From contig NZ_OZ244785.1 of the NCBI RefSeq assembly GCF_965219715.1, positions 2,852,001 to 2,916,000 on the forward strand: a stretch of 64,000 bases of DNA, given 5' to 3'. The translations under genes and the position numbers were made by a program. Below the pieces are notes generated by a model. The model was not told the origin of the DNA and did no database searches. It saw only the letters and a program-made list of their open reading frames with translations. Numbering within the stretch: position 1 is the stretch's first letter; every line of letters begins with the position of its first letter. This document shows positions 33,952-43,575 of this stretch, piece by piece. Source of the stretch: Bacterioplanoides sp965219715 (GTDB lineage: Bacteria > Pseudomonadota > Gammaproteobacteria > Pseudomonadales > Oceanobacteraceae).

Positions 33952-34557
33952 ATGATGAAAAACCTGTTGATTAGCCTGATCGTTTCTGCCGGACTGATGT
34001 CTGCTGCACATGCCGGTGACGTAGACGCTGGTAAAGCAAAATCTGCTACTTGTGCTGCCTGTCACGGTGCTGACGGCAACAGCCTAGCGCCTACCTTCCC
34101 GAAAATTGCGGGTCAGGGCGAGCGTTACCTGGTCAAACAGATCAAAGACATTCGCGACGGTGCTCGTCAGGTTCCTGAAATGACTGCTTTTGTAGCGGGT
34201 CTGAGCGATGAAGATATCGCTGATATTTCTGCTTACTTTGCTGCACAGGTGCCAACTGGCGGCGGTGCAAACGAAGCTCTGGTAGAAAAAGGCAAGCGCA
34301 TCTACATGGCAGGTGTTGAAGAGAAAGGCATCCCGGCTTGTCTGGCATGTCACGGTCCTGCCGGTGGTGGTGTCGAAGCAGCTGGTTTCCCTCGTTTAGC
34401 GGGTCAGCACGATGCTTACACCAAAGCTCAGCTGAACAAGTTCAGCATGAGCCAGCGTACTAACGATGGCGATACTCGCGTAATGCGTTCTATTGCTGAG
34501 CGTATGCACGCAACTGAGATCGAAGCAGTATCTTCATACATTCAGGGTCTGCGTTAA
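33952..34557 (+). CDS. Diheme cytochrome c4
   Basis: A 201-residue periplasmic protein with signal peptide (to AHAG) and two heme sites, CAACHGADG and CLACHGPAG, each followed by a half of about 85 residues with its own Met ligand (MTAF; MRS). This tandem arrangement is diagnostic of cytochrome c4, which delivers electrons to cbb3-type oxidases. Double ATG at the start; the first is used here. A terminator follows. Confidence 0.93.
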   Translation: MMKNLLISLIVSAGLMSAAHAGDVDAGKAKSATCAACHGADGNSLAPTFPKIAGQGERYLVKQIKDIRDGARQVPEMTAFVAGLSDEDIADISAYFAAQVPTGGGANEALVEKGKRIYMAGVEEKGIPACLACHGPAGGGVEAAGFPRLAGQHDAYTKAQLNKFSMSQRTNDGDTRVMRSIAERMHATEIEAVSSYIQGLR

Positions 34558-34573
34558 TATCGCATCCTGAATC

Positions 34574-34600
34574 AAAAAAGCGGCTACGGCCGCTTTTTTT
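34574..34600 (+). terminator. Intrinsic terminator after cytochrome c4
   Basis: AAAAAAGCGGC (34574-34584), loop TACG, then GCCGC (34589-34593) and a T-run. Confidence 0.9.
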
Positions 34601-34737
34601 GTGCCCGCAATTCGCCCTGAACATTCCTTTTGAAATCAGCCAATGATCGTTTTGGCCAACTTTTTTGCCACCCACGGATACTTTCCACCACCATCAGACA
34701 GATACACTAACCGGCTATCAATAATAATTAATGAAGA

Positions 34738-36615
34738 GTGATGCTGATGTCCGGTAAAAGCTGGGACCTGCTAATAACCAATGCCCTGATGTTTGATGGC
34801 ACAGGCGCCACACCAAAACCTCAGGATATCGCCATCGCTGCTGGCAAAATTGCTGCCATCGGCGTAAACCTCCCGACCTCAGAAGCTGCCAGCGTGGTTG
34901 ATGCCCAGGGCCTGTGGCTAATGCCCGGGTTACTCGATATCCACACCCACCTCGACCTCGAAGTAGAACTGGATCCGGCACTCAGTGAAGTGGTTCGCCA
35001 CGGTACCACCACAGTGCTGATCGGCAATTGCAGTCTGGGGACTGCCTTTGGCACTCAGAGTAAAAACGACCAGGAACCCATTGTGGATTGTTTCACCCGG
35101 GTCGAAAATATGCCGAAGTCGGTATTACGCGCCGCCAGTAACAATATCCATTGGGATAACACCAAGGATTATGCCGACCACTTCGATGGGCTCAGCCTTG
35201 GAGCCAATATCGCGGCCTTTATTCCTCACTCTATGCTGCGTGTTGAAGTTATGGGACTGCAGGCCAGCCTGCAACGCGAGCCCAACGAGCAGGAACTGCA
35301 ACAGATGGAAACCTTGCTTGATCAGGCCATGCAGCAAGGCTACCTCGGCCTCAGCACCGACGGCCTGCCATTTCACTACATGGCGAATGAGCCCAACACC
35401 GACAAACGAATCCCGACCCAGTTCGCCAACTTCAAAGAGTTAAAACGCCTGACCGCCGTGTTAAGGAAATACGACCGGGTATGGCAAACCACCCCGATTC
35501 TCGATAACCGCTTAAAAGCGATCGGTTATTTCTTTCTGACCAGTGGCCGGTTGTTTGGCAAACGCCTGAAGACCTCTGCCTTATCGGCCGTCGAATTCGT
35601 GCTGGCGCCCAAAGTGATTAACGTATTTCTGCGTTTGGCGAACTTACTCAACAGTCGTCTGCTTGATGGCCGAATTCATTTTCAGGCATTGGGAACCAAC
35701 TTCCGTATCTGGTCCGATGGCATTGTTTCGCCGATCTTCGAAGAGCTCGACTCCACCTGCCGCCTGATCGCCAAGGAATACGATGATGTTGAGGGCCGTA
35801 AAGCACTGTTAAATGACCCGGCATTTATCAAAGATTTCCGCCGCGACTGGTTTCACGGTCGCAAAGGCTGGAACCTGGCACACCTGAAAACCAGACTGGG
35901 CTTTCCAGATAACATGGTGATTCGCGATCTTAAGCGGCTGATTTTTGATGGCGCCCCGATTCACGAATGGGAAGGCGAAAGCCTGCATCAGGTAATGCTG
36001 CGTTTGCAGCTGTTCCAGCGCGGTCAGTCACAACATTGCCGTTCCGAACTCGAAGCTCAGGAATTCCAGCGCTTCAGCCAGGTGAATGATGAAGCCGATT
36101 TTATGCTTGAGCTGATGCGTCATTACGACAAAGGGTTCCGCTATTGGGCAGATGTGGCGAACACCCGCCCGAGCAAAGTGCTGGAATTACTGCTGAGCCG
36201 CAATACCCTGCCGGGCTTTAACGACTCTGGCGCCCACCTCACTAACTTGTCGTTCTTCGATGCCAATCTGGCGTCGTTACAGCTGGCACAACAACAAGGT
36301 GTGGAAGTGGTTGCCAAAATGGTGAAACGCCTGACCCGTGAGCCTGCAGAGTTTTTCGGACTCGACGTTGGCACACTTGAACCAGGCGCCCAGGCAGATC
36401 TGATACTGATCGACCCGGCACAGCTGCAACAATGGGACTCCAACAGCAGCCGTACCACCATTCACCGTGAGATCTTTAATCATGATCAGATGGTGAATCG
36501 TTCTGACGGCGTTGTCCGCCAGGTTTTTGTTGCCGGACAGCAGGTCTGGGATGGCCAGTCAGCCGTTGCGGTCGATCCGGAAAAAGCCCGGGGACGTTTC
36601 CTGCGCGCCAGGTAA
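34738..36615 (+). CDS. Amidohydrolase family protein (N-acyl-D-amino-acid deacylase-like)
   Basis: A 625-residue metal-dependent hydrolase. The N-terminal beta-sandwich plus DIHTHLDLE (first metal ligands) and the typical VVRHGTTTVLIGNCSLG place it in the D-aminoacylase/dihydroorotase-like superfamily; SGAHLTNLSFFD near residue 500 supplies a late ligand, and LEPGAQADLILID is the usual closing sandwich strand. At 625 residues it is longer than D-aminoacylases (about 480-500), with extra sequence in the middle. The natural substrate is unclear. It is inserted between cytochrome c4 and dsbA, adjacent genes in Pseudomonas. Alternative ATG at 34744. Confidence 0.82.
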   Translation: MMLMSGKSWDLLITNALMFDGTGATPKPQDIAIAAGKIAAIGVNLPTSEAASVVDAQGLWLMPGLLDIHTHLDLEVELDPALSEVVRHGTTTVLIGNCSLGTAFGTQSKNDQEPIVDCFTRVENMPKSVLRAASNNIHWDNTKDYADHFDGLSLGANIAAFIPHSMLRVEVMGLQASLQREPNEQELQQMETLLDQAMQQGYLGLSTDGLPFHYMANEPNTDKRIPTQFANFKELKRLTAVLRKYDRVWQTTPILDNRLKAIGYFFLTSGRLFGKRLKTSALSAVEFVLAPKVINVFLRLANLLNSRLLDGRIHFQALGTNFRIWSDGIVSPIFEELDSTCRLIAKEYDDVEGRKALLNDPAFIKDFRRDWFHGRKGWNLAHLKTRLGFPDNMVIRDLKRLIFDGAPIHEWEGESLHQVMLRLQLFQRGQSQHCRSELEAQEFQRFSQVNDEADFMLELMRHYDKGFRYWADVANTRPSKVLELLLSRNTLPGFNDSGAHLTNLSFFDANLASLQLAQQQGVEVVAKMVKRLTREPAEFFGLDVGTLEPGAQADLILIDPAQLQQWDSNSSRTTIHREIFNHDQMVNRSDGVVRQVFVAGQQVWDGQSAVAVDPEKARGRFLRAR

Positions 36616-36750
36616 TAGTCGTCGATCAAAGAAAACACCCTGTTGCAGCGCTTTACAGAGCTTTTCACTCAATGCAGTGGGCGCCTGTGCGGCTTTTATG
36701 CAAGAATGCAGCTAACAAAAATCAACAATTACGAACAACTGGAGTAACCC

Positions 36751-37395
36751 ATGTTTTCTCAGGTGAAGAAATGGATGCTGGCTGCCACCCTGATGGTTAC
36801 AGCTTCACTGGCACAAGCTGCGGCATATGAAGCAGGTAAACATTACACCGTACTGGACCAGCCGGTTCCTGTGTTGGCTGATGGCAAAGTCCATGTTGAA
36901 GAAGCCTTCTGGTATGGCTGCCCACATTGCTTCCACCTGGAAAGCACGCTGAAGCCTTGGAAAGCCAAGCTGCCAGCTGACGTCGTGTTCGAAGGTGTAC
37001 CAGCAATGTTTGGCCGTGCCTGGGTTGTGCATGCTCAGCTGTACTACGTGGCAGACGTACTGGGTGTGCTGCCAAAAGTTCATGACGCTATCTTCCGTGC
37101 AATCCACATCGACAAGCAGCGCCTGCTGGATCGTGATGATCAGCGTGATTTCTTAGTAGAAAAAGCCGGCATCGCAGCCAAAGACTTCGACAAAGCGTAC
37201 GAGTCATTCACCGTTAAAAGCCGTATGAAGCAAGGCGACCAACGTATCCGTGCGTTCAAAATCAGCGGTGTTCCTGCACTGATCGTACAGGGCAAATACG
37301 TGATTTCTGCCAGCTCTGCCGGTGGCCAGGAAAAAATGGTCGACGTAGCGGACTACCTGATTGAGAAAGAACGTCAGGCGCTGAAAGCCAAATAA
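36751..37395 (+). CDS. dsbA: Thiol:disulfide interchange protein DsbA
   Basis: A 214-residue periplasmic oxidase with signal peptide (to AQAA), the active site CPHC in FWYGCPHCFHLE, and the cis-proline loop GVPALIV. It introduces disulfides into exported proteins. Likely clients in this window are the Cys-rich lectin proteins (17507, 20273, 25710) and the CSS-motif EAL protein (inference). GGAG precedes ATG 36751. The following EEP gene starts only 4 bp after the stop codon. Confidence 0.96.
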   Translation: MFSQVKKWMLAATLMVTASLAQAAAYEAGKHYTVLDQPVPVLADGKVHVEEAFWYGCPHCFHLESTLKPWKAKLPADVVFEGVPAMFGRAWVVHAQLYYVADVLGVLPKVHDAIFRAIHIDKQRLLDRDDQRDFLVEKAGIAAKDFDKAYESFTVKSRMKQGDQRIRAFKISGVPALIVQGKYVISASSAGGQEKMVDVADYLIEKERQALKAK

Positions 37396-37398
37396 TCT

Positions 37399-38193
37399 GT
37401 GAGTTTCTACTCATCGTTGCAGGACTTCGTGGCGGCTCCCAAAGCCGCCAACAGCCTGCGACTTCTCTCCTTTAATATGCAGGTCGGTATTCAGACCGCA
37501 GGCTTCCATCACTATCTGTTAAAAAGCTGGCAACATCTGCTGCCTAACAAACAACGACAGCAAGCGCTGAGTGCCATTGCCAGGCTGGTGCAGCCATTTG
37601 ACGTGGTGGCATTACAGGAAGCGGACGGTGGTAGCTGGCGTAGCCAACATCAGAACCAGGTTGAAGCGCTGGCACAACAAGCACAATTCCCTCACTGGTA
37701 TCAGCAGGTTAATCGCAACCTGGGCAAGCTGGCACAACACAGCAACGGTGTGCTGTCGCGTTACCCGGCGGAAAAAATTGAACGCCACGCACTGCCCGGT
37801 TTATTGCCTGGACGTGGCATGATGCTGCTGCGTTATGGCACAGGGCCAGACTCACTGGTTATTGCGGTGACACATCTGGCGTTAGGCAAAAATACCCAGT
37901 TCAGCCAACTCGACTACCTGGTTGAAGCCGTTGCCGATGCCAGACATCTGGTGATTATGGGTGACCTGAATCAGGAGGCGGAAATCCTGCTGCGTCAGAG
38001 CCCGCTGAAACGCCTGAATCTGCACCCGGTCGACAGCGAACTGAAGACCTTTCCCAGCTGGCAGCCTCAGCGTGGACTGGATCATATTCTGGTCAGCGAC
38101 AGTATCGAATTATCACGCATTGCGGTGATCGATCATCCACAGTCAGACCACCTGCCGGTTGCGGCCGAGATTCTGCTTCCTCAGGCCATTTAA
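37399..38193 (+). CDS. EEP-family (endonuclease/exonuclease/phosphatase) hydrolase
   Basis: A 264-residue cytoplasmic-looking protein (no signal peptide) starting with GTG. It has the EEP motif series SFNMQVG, LQEADGG, GVLSRYP, THLALG, GDLNQE, LDHILVS and SDHLPVAAEI. These metal-dependent enzymes cleave phosphodiesters (nucleases, sphingomyelinases, inositol phosphatases); the substrate is not clear. The same gene is found between dsbA and a diguanylate cyclase in Pseudomonas. Confidence 0.88.
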   Translation: MSFYSSLQDFVAAPKAANSLRLLSFNMQVGIQTAGFHHYLLKSWQHLLPNKQRQQALSAIARLVQPFDVVALQEADGGSWRSQHQNQVEALAQQAQFPHWYQQVNRNLGKLAQHSNGVLSRYPAEKIERHALPGLLPGRGMMLLRYGTGPDSLVIAVTHLALGKNTQFSQLDYLVEAVADARHLVIMGDLNQEAEILLRQSPLKRLNLHPVDSELKTFPSWQPQRGLDHILVSDSIELSRIAVIDHPQSDHLPVAAEILLPQAI

Positions 38194-38268
38194 CGCCTTT
38201 ATCAACAACGCATTTTGATAAAGCTCTTCTATACTTAGCGGGCAACTTTCTTTCCATGGTGATGCAGT

Positions 38269-39921
38269 ATGGCTCAGGGAGCAGGCTCCGACTCTGCCCG
38301 TCGTTGGCGCGATAAATATCTCAACCTGATCGATGAACACGAAAAACTGAAACGCTCCAGCGCTCAGGATCTCGACCAATATCGCCGCGGCCTGGTTATG
38401 GTGTCGTTACTGGCGGAAGGCCAGGCTGGCAGTGTTGATACACCGCTGGCGACCCTGCGTGAAGCCATCAAACCCGGAGCAGATAACAATAACAGCGGCA
38501 TGAACAAAGCGATGGATGAGCTCGAACGAGCGGTTCAGCGTTTTGAAGCCCAGAACACCGCCCAGGCGGAAGTCTTGTTAGGCCAGCTCGGCGATGCCGC
38601 GGCCAAGCTGCTGCTGTGTCCACTACCGCGCCCTTTGCTGAAACGCATCAAACAAGTGCGGAAGCAAGCCACGACCGAATTACAAAGCTGGTCGGGTTAC
38701 ACCGCTCAGCTGCAGAGCTGGATTCAGATCGTTGGTGAACTGGCGACCCTGGAAGGCTACGAAGAGCAGAAAACCAAATGGTGGCAACGCTGGTTCAAAC
38801 CAAACTCGGAAGAATTTGAAGACGAAAGCGATGTCAGCCTGGAGGAATCTGAAGAGCACCAGGGTAAAGAACCCGGCTTTTCGCATATCGCTCAGGAAGT
38901 ATCCGATACCCTGATCAATCTGTTGTCACAACTGGTGATTCCCGATCGCCTAGCGGGTATTGCTACCGGCCTGCAAACCCGCCTGGGCAAGGGCCTGAAC
39001 TGGTATGAACTGGTGCCGTTACTGGAGGACACTGCGGAGTTCCTGATCGATTGCCTCGGCAGTGGCCAGCAGGAATTTGAGCGTTTCTTACAGAATCTCG
39101 ATCAGCGTTTGCAGGCAATTCAGGTACTGGTGAATGACGCCACCGCCGGGCAGGCCGAACGCGAACAGGCCCGTAAAGATCTCGATACCCTGGTGCGGGA
39201 TCAGATCGCCGATATCCGTTCAGTGGTTACCGGCTCCGGTGATCTGGGAGAGCTGGGCTCCAGCGTCAGCGAACACCTGACTCTGATCGTCCGGGCTATG
39301 GAGAAATACCAGACCGAAGAACGTGGTCGCGAGCAACGTCTGGCAGAAAAGCTGGAGATGCTACAGGCACGACTGAATGAGATGGAGCAGGAAGCCAGCC
39401 AGGCACGTCAGATCATCGAAGAGCACAAACGCCGCGCCACCCACGATGGCTTAACCGGCTTACCCAATCGTGATGCTTACCAGCAGCGTCTGGAGGAAGA
39501 ACTGAATCGCAAAGCGCGTTACGGCGGTCCGCTCACCATGGTGGTGGCCGACGTTGATTTCTTCAAACGCATCAACGATAACTACGGACACCTTGCCGGG
39601 GATAAAGTTTTACAGCTGCTGGCCAAAGCCATGCGTAAATCGTTACGCGACGTCGACTTTATTGGCCGCTATGGCGGCGAGGAATTTATCATTCTGATGC
39701 CGGAAACCAATGCTCAGGAAGCTCTGGCGGCTACCGAAAAGCTGCGCACCAAAGTTGAAGCCAGCCCGTTTAACTTCCGCAAAGAACGTGTGCCCATCAC
39801 CATGTCGTTTGGTATCAGCGAATTTCAGACACTGGAAGATGGTGAAACCGTGTTTGAACGAGCTGATAAAGCGCTTTATCAGGCTAAAGCCGAAGGCCGC
39901 AATCGTTGTGTTGTGAGCTAA
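38269..39921 (+). CDS. GGDEF diguanylate cyclase, DgcP-like
   Basis: A 550-residue protein with no membrane segment. The first 380 residues are mostly helical, ending in a coiled coil (about 335-395); the C-terminal GGDEF domain has an intact active site GGEEF (469-473), DVDFFKRIND, and an inhibitory RxxD site (R460-D463), so it should make c-di-GMP and be product-inhibited. Position after dsbA and the EEP gene, length and layout match Pseudomonas DgcP (PA5487), which is polar-localised. It is the c-di-GMP-making counterpart to the EAL protein at 7599. Confidence 0.88.
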   Translation: MAQGAGSDSARRWRDKYLNLIDEHEKLKRSSAQDLDQYRRGLVMVSLLAEGQAGSVDTPLATLREAIKPGADNNNSGMNKAMDELERAVQRFEAQNTAQAEVLLGQLGDAAAKLLLCPLPRPLLKRIKQVRKQATTELQSWSGYTAQLQSWIQIVGELATLEGYEEQKTKWWQRWFKPNSEEFEDESDVSLEESEEHQGKEPGFSHIAQEVSDTLINLLSQLVIPDRLAGIATGLQTRLGKGLNWYELVPLLEDTAEFLIDCLGSGQQEFERFLQNLDQRLQAIQVLVNDATAGQAEREQARKDLDTLVRDQIADIRSVVTGSGDLGELGSSVSEHLTLIVRAMEKYQTEERGREQRLAEKLEMLQARLNEMEQEASQARQIIEEHKRRATHDGLTGLPNRDAYQQRLEEELNRKARYGGPLTMVVADVDFFKRINDNYGHLAGDKVLQLLAKAMRKSLRDVDFIGRYGGEEFIILMPETNAQEALAATEKLRTKVEASPFNFRKERVPITMSFGISEFQTLEDGETVFERADKALYQAKAEGRNRCVVS

Positions 39922-40064
39922 GAAACAACCCCCCTTCATCGGCCTGTTCCGGTTGGTTTTGCTGACTACAAAAGCGAAACCCTCCGGAATGTGTGATTTA
40001 CATCCTACTTTCCTGCTAAAAAGTTGCCTTCTGCTTTCGTTTTGATAAAGTCGCTCGACAAAAC

Positions 40065-40077
40065 TTTCGATTCGAAA
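40065..40077 (+). promoter_or_regulatory. Candidate DeoR-type operator before glmR
   Basis: TTTCG-ATT-CGAAA is an inverted repeat 25 bp before the ATG of the DeoR regulator; another TTTCGTTTTGA lies at 40035-40045. DeoR-family regulators often bind TTTCG-type repeats, so autoregulation is plausible. Confidence 0.4.
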
Positions 40078-40101
40078 CTTACTCCTTTAAAACGCATCAT
40101 C

Positions 40102-40887
40102 ATGCCAAAACGAAACACAGTGCAACGCCGCCAAGGCATACTTCAGCGCCTGCAGGAACTGGGAGAGGTTCAGGTTGAATCGCTGGCGCGTGATTTCGAA
40201 ACATCAGAAGTTACGATTCGAAAAGATCTGGCAACATTGGAAAAAAGCGGCATGCTGCTACGTCGCTACGGTGGTGCCATTCCATTGCCGCAGGAACTGA
40301 TGCCAGAAGACCAGCATCAGCAACAGCCGGAAACCTCACAACGCAAACAGTCGATTGCCGCTGCAGCCGCTGCCTGCATTCGCGACCATAACCGCATTAT
40401 TATCGATTTCGGCACAACCACCGCCGCCATGATCCCGCGTCTGAATCGCAAACAGGGCCTGGTGGTGATGACCAATTCTCTGATTGTCGCCAATGCCGTG
40501 CGCGAACTGGAAAACGAGCCTACGCTGTTAATGACCGGCGGCACCTGGGATGCTCATTCCGAGTCTTTTCAGGGGCAGATCGCCGAGCAGGTACTGCAGT
40601 CTTACGACTTCGATCAGCTGTTTATTGGTTGTGATGGTATCGATCTGGAGCGTGGCACCACCACCTTTAATGAATTACTAGGCTTAAGCCGGGTGATGGC
40701 GCAGTCAGCGCGGGAAGTGATTGTGTTGGCGGAAGCCGAGAAGGTAAACCGGCGCATTCCTAATCTGGAGCTGCCTTGGGCGCAGGTCGACAAATTAATT
40801 ACCGATGAGCGTTTAACCGACGAGCATCAACAACTTTTAGAAGATCAGGGCGTGCAGGTTATCTGTACAACGCCTGAACAGAATTAA
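40102..40887 (+). CDS. DeoR family regulator (GlmR-like)
   Basis: A 261-residue regulator from the ATG at 40102; an upstream in-frame TTG at 40024 is not favoured. The N-terminal winged HTH (RRQGILQRLQELGEVQVESL; DFETSEVTIRKDLATLEKSG) and RRYGGAI are classic DeoR marks; the C-terminal sugar-phosphate domain has DFGTTTAAMIPRL and MTGGTWD. It ends 17 bp before glmS, as does the GlmR regulator in Pseudomonas. It probably senses an amino-sugar phosphate and adjusts glmS expression. Confidence 0.88.
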   Translation: MPKRNTVQRRQGILQRLQELGEVQVESLARDFETSEVTIRKDLATLEKSGMLLRRYGGAIPLPQELMPEDQHQQQPETSQRKQSIAAAAAACIRDHNRIIIDFGTTTAAMIPRLNRKQGLVVMTNSLIVANAVRELENEPTLLMTGGTWDAHSESFQGQIAEQVLQSYDFDQLFIGCDGIDLERGTTTFNELLGLSRVMAQSAREVIVLAEAEKVNRRIPNLELPWAQVDKLITDERLTDEHQQLLEDQGVQVICTTPEQN

Positions 40888-40904
40888 TAAACGGAGCAAA
40901 ACAC

Positions 40905-42719
40905 ATGTGTGGCATTGTTGGCGCGGTTGCGCAAAGGGATGTAGTTCAGATTTTATTAGAAGGCCTGAAGCGCCTGGAATACCGCGGTTATGACTCTGCC
41001 GGTGTTGCCGTTATCGACGGCCAGGAACAGCTGGGGCGTCTGCGACGCTTAGGCAAGGTTCAGGCTCTGGCTGATGCCGTTGCCGAACAGCCACTGCCAG
41101 GTGGTACCGGTATCGCCCATACACGCTGGGCAACCCACGGCGAACCGTCTGAAGCCAACGCTCATCCACACGTGTCCGGCGATATTGCCGTGGTGCATAA
41201 CGGTATTATCGAAAACCACGAAACCCTGCGTGATGAATTAAAAGCCCAGGGTTATGTGTTTACCTCACAAACCGACACCGAAGTGATTGCCCACCTGGTA
41301 GAGCGCGAATTAAAAAGTGCGGCCTCTCTGCGTGAAGCCGTTATGGCGACCCGAACCTTGCTGGAAGGTGCCTATGGCATGGTCGTGATCAATCGCAAAG
41401 ATCCGGAGCGCATGATTGTTGCCCGTTCCGGTTCACCGCTGGTGATTGGCTATGGTATTGGCGAACATTTTGTTGCTTCCGACCAGTTAGCACTGCTGCC
41501 GGTAACCCGCCGTTTTGCCTTCCTGGAAGAAGGTGATGTCGCTGAAATTACCCGCAACGAGGTACAGGTTTACGATCTGGAAAACCAGCCGGTTGAACGT
41601 GAAGCGAAAGAAAGCAACGTTGAACACGATGCCGGTGACAAAGGTGAATTCCGTCATTACATGATGAAGGAAATTTACGAACAGCCGCAGGCCATTGCCA
41701 ACACACTGGAAGGCCGTTTAGTTGGTGACCAGTTAAACCTCGATGCTCTCGGCGATCTGAGCGATATCGAACAGGTTCAGATTATTGCTTGTGGCACTTC
41801 TTATCATGCAGGCATGACAGCACGTTACTGGATCGAAGAGCTGGCGGGTGTTGCCTGTAACATCGAAATTGCTTCTGAGTTCCGTTATCGCAAATCCGTC
41901 GTTCGTCCGAATTCGTTACTGGTAACCATCTCCCAAAGTGGTGAAACCGCTGACACCCTTGCCGCCTTGCGCCTGGCAAAAGAATTAGGTTTCGCTAAGT
42001 CCCTGACCATCTGCAACGTGCCTGGCTCGTCACTGGTGCGTGAATCCGATATGGCACTGATGACCCGTGCCGGTGCTGAAATTGGTGTGGCCTCCACTAA
42101 GGCGTTCACCACTCAGCTGGTTGGCCTGTTGCTTTTAACTGTAGCGCTTGGTCGTGGCCGTGGTCTGGATGTCGACGGCGAAAAACGCATCGCCGATGCC
42201 CTGAAACGCCTGCCAGGTCTGATCGATAAATCGCTGCAAATGAATGCCGATATTGAAAAGCTGGCGGAACAGTTCGCAGAGAAGAATCACGCACTGTTCC
42301 TTGGTCGTGGCGATCAATACCCAATCGCCATGGAAGGAGCGCTAAAGCTGAAAGAGATTTCGTATATTCACGCAGAAGCCTACGCCGCCGGAGAGCTGAA
42401 GCACGGCCCGCTGGCACTGATCGACGCCGAAATGCCAATCGTAGTGGTCGCGCCACACAACGATCTGGTGGAAAAGCTGAAATCAAATATCGAAGAAGTA
42501 CGTGCCCGTGGTGGTGAGCTCTACGTATTTGCTGACGAAGCCGCCGACATTCGCCCCGAAAGCAATATGCAGGTAATGGCCGTGCCACACTGCGACGATA
42601 TTGTTGCGCCGATTTTGTATACCCTGCCATTGCAGTTACTGAGCTACCACGTTGCCGTGATTAAAGGCACCGACGTAGACCAGCCACGTAACCTGGCAAA
42701 ATCGGTGACGGTGGAGTAA
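40905..42719 (+). CDS. glmS: Glutamine-fructose-6-phosphate aminotransferase
   Basis: A 604-residue enzyme that makes glucosamine-6-phosphate, the first step to UDP-GlcNAc for cell wall and LPS. The N-terminal Ntn glutaminase domain starts MCGIVGAVAQ (catalytic Cys after Met removal) with RLEYRGYDSAG and HTRWATHG; two SIS isomerase domains follow (CGTSYHAG, SQSGETADT, KLKEISYIHAEA, LAKSVTVE at the end). It is close to the length of E. coli GlmS (609). A glmS ribozyme is not expected in this group and none is seen in the 17-bp gap. Confidence 0.97.
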   Translation: MCGIVGAVAQRDVVQILLEGLKRLEYRGYDSAGVAVIDGQEQLGRLRRLGKVQALADAVAEQPLPGGTGIAHTRWATHGEPSEANAHPHVSGDIAVVHNGIIENHETLRDELKAQGYVFTSQTDTEVIAHLVERELKSAASLREAVMATRTLLEGAYGMVVINRKDPERMIVARSGSPLVIGYGIGEHFVASDQLALLPVTRRFAFLEEGDVAEITRNEVQVYDLENQPVEREAKESNVEHDAGDKGEFRHYMMKEIYEQPQAIANTLEGRLVGDQLNLDALGDLSDIEQVQIIACGTSYHAGMTARYWIEELAGVACNIEIASEFRYRKSVVRPNSLLVTISQSGETADTLAALRLAKELGFAKSLTICNVPGSSLVRESDMALMTRAGAEIGVASTKAFTTQLVGLLLLTVALGRGRGLDVDGEKRIADALKRLPGLIDKSLQMNADIEKLAEQFAEKNHALFLGRGDQYPIAMEGALKLKEISYIHAEAYAAGELKHGPLALIDAEMPIVVVAPHNDLVEKLKSNIEEVRARGGELYVFADEAADIRPESNMQVMAVPHCDDIVAPILYTLPLQLLSYHVAVIKGTDVDQPRNLAKSVTVE

Positions 42720-42742
42720 ACATTCGCTGATCACAGCGCAAC

Positions 42743-42781
42743 AAAAAAGCCCAAACCTGTATGACAGGTTTGGGCTTTTTT
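42743..42781 (+). terminator. Intrinsic terminator of glmS
   Basis: A very strong hairpin: AAAAAAGCCCAAACCTGT (42743-42760), loop ATG, ACAGGTTTGGGCTTTTTT (42764-42781). Confidence 0.95.
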
Positions 42782-42891
42782 GTATTAATGACACCATTAA
42801 AGTTGCCATTAATTATAATGTAAATTGAAAATAACGCTCTTTTCTGACAGGATGCGCCCGCACTAACATGGACATGGAAGAGAGATCCGGA

Positions 42892-43467
42892 ATGACAAAG
42901 TTAAGTTTACTTTTAACAACTGTAACCAGCTCAATTTTACTGGCAGGCTGCGGTAGCGATAACAAAGATAGCAGTCCTATCGAGGGAACCTGGCAGGATA
43001 AGCAGTCTTGTGAAAGAACTGGAAATACTTCAGAGAAAATTTTACTCGAATTCAATAGCGGCAACGTCGCGATCACCAACACTTCGTACACAGATTCTAA
43101 TTGCACTGTTTTGGACGAAATAGTTCGTGTAAGCGGCAACTATTTTATTCATAACGAGATCACTTTATCTAATGGCGAGAAAGCACAGCAAATTGAAATC
43201 AGATTGTCGAAAAAAGAAGTGACACCACCTTCGGAGTCGGAAGCTACTAATGCGAATGCGGTAAAGCTCTGCGGTTATACGGACTGGAAGAAGCATGAGC
43301 TAAAAGATGTCACAACTTGTGCAGCATTTGATTTCCTACCTCAACAAAGCAAGGATATCTTCAAAGTAGAAGGTAATAGCTTATTCCTGGGTGATGATGA
43401 TCAAGAAAAAGGGGCCGACGGTTATCCATTAGTATTGGAGCAGAACAGTACACTGGTCCGTAAATAA
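42892..43467 (+). CDS. Lipoprotein of unknown function (paralogue 1)
   Basis: A 191-residue protein from ATG 42892 (GATCCGGA upstream; an in-frame ATG at 42868 is less likely because the signal peptide starts later). Signal peptide with lipobox LLAGC. The mature part has conserved Cys spaced through it and the pattern GTW..KQSCE, SNCTVLDEI, CGYTDWKK, ADGYPLVLE. These same landmarks recur in the next gene (43576), so the two are tandem paralogues that have diverged. Family unknown. Confidence 0.7.
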   Translation: MTKLSLLLTTVTSSILLAGCGSDNKDSSPIEGTWQDKQSCERTGNTSEKILLEFNSGNVAITNTSYTDSNCTVLDEIVRVSGNYFIHNEITLSNGEKAQQIEIRLSKKEVTPPSESEATNANAVKLCGYTDWKKHELKDVTTCAAFDFLPQQSKDIFKVEGNSLFLGDDDQEKGADGYPLVLEQNSTLVRK

Positions 43468-43575
43468 CAAATAGAACGATGTTATTTTTAGCGCTGCAAA
43501 TTCCTTGACACAATATAGATAACATCGTCGATTGATTTTCCGTACAATCTCAGCAGAGTTTGTACGGGTATCATC

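Noticed and set aside
33585..34065. Long minus-strand frames opposite the cytochrome c genes
   Set aside because: They are antisense to two genes with clear heme motifs and signal peptides; no family features in the antisense products.
40888..40904. glmS ribozyme before glmS
   Set aside because: Only 17 bp separate glmR from glmS, too short for the ribozyme, and the element belongs mainly to Firmicutes.
42106..42630. 174-codon minus-strand frame inside glmS
   Set aside because: Arg-rich shadow of a highly conserved gene on the other strand.
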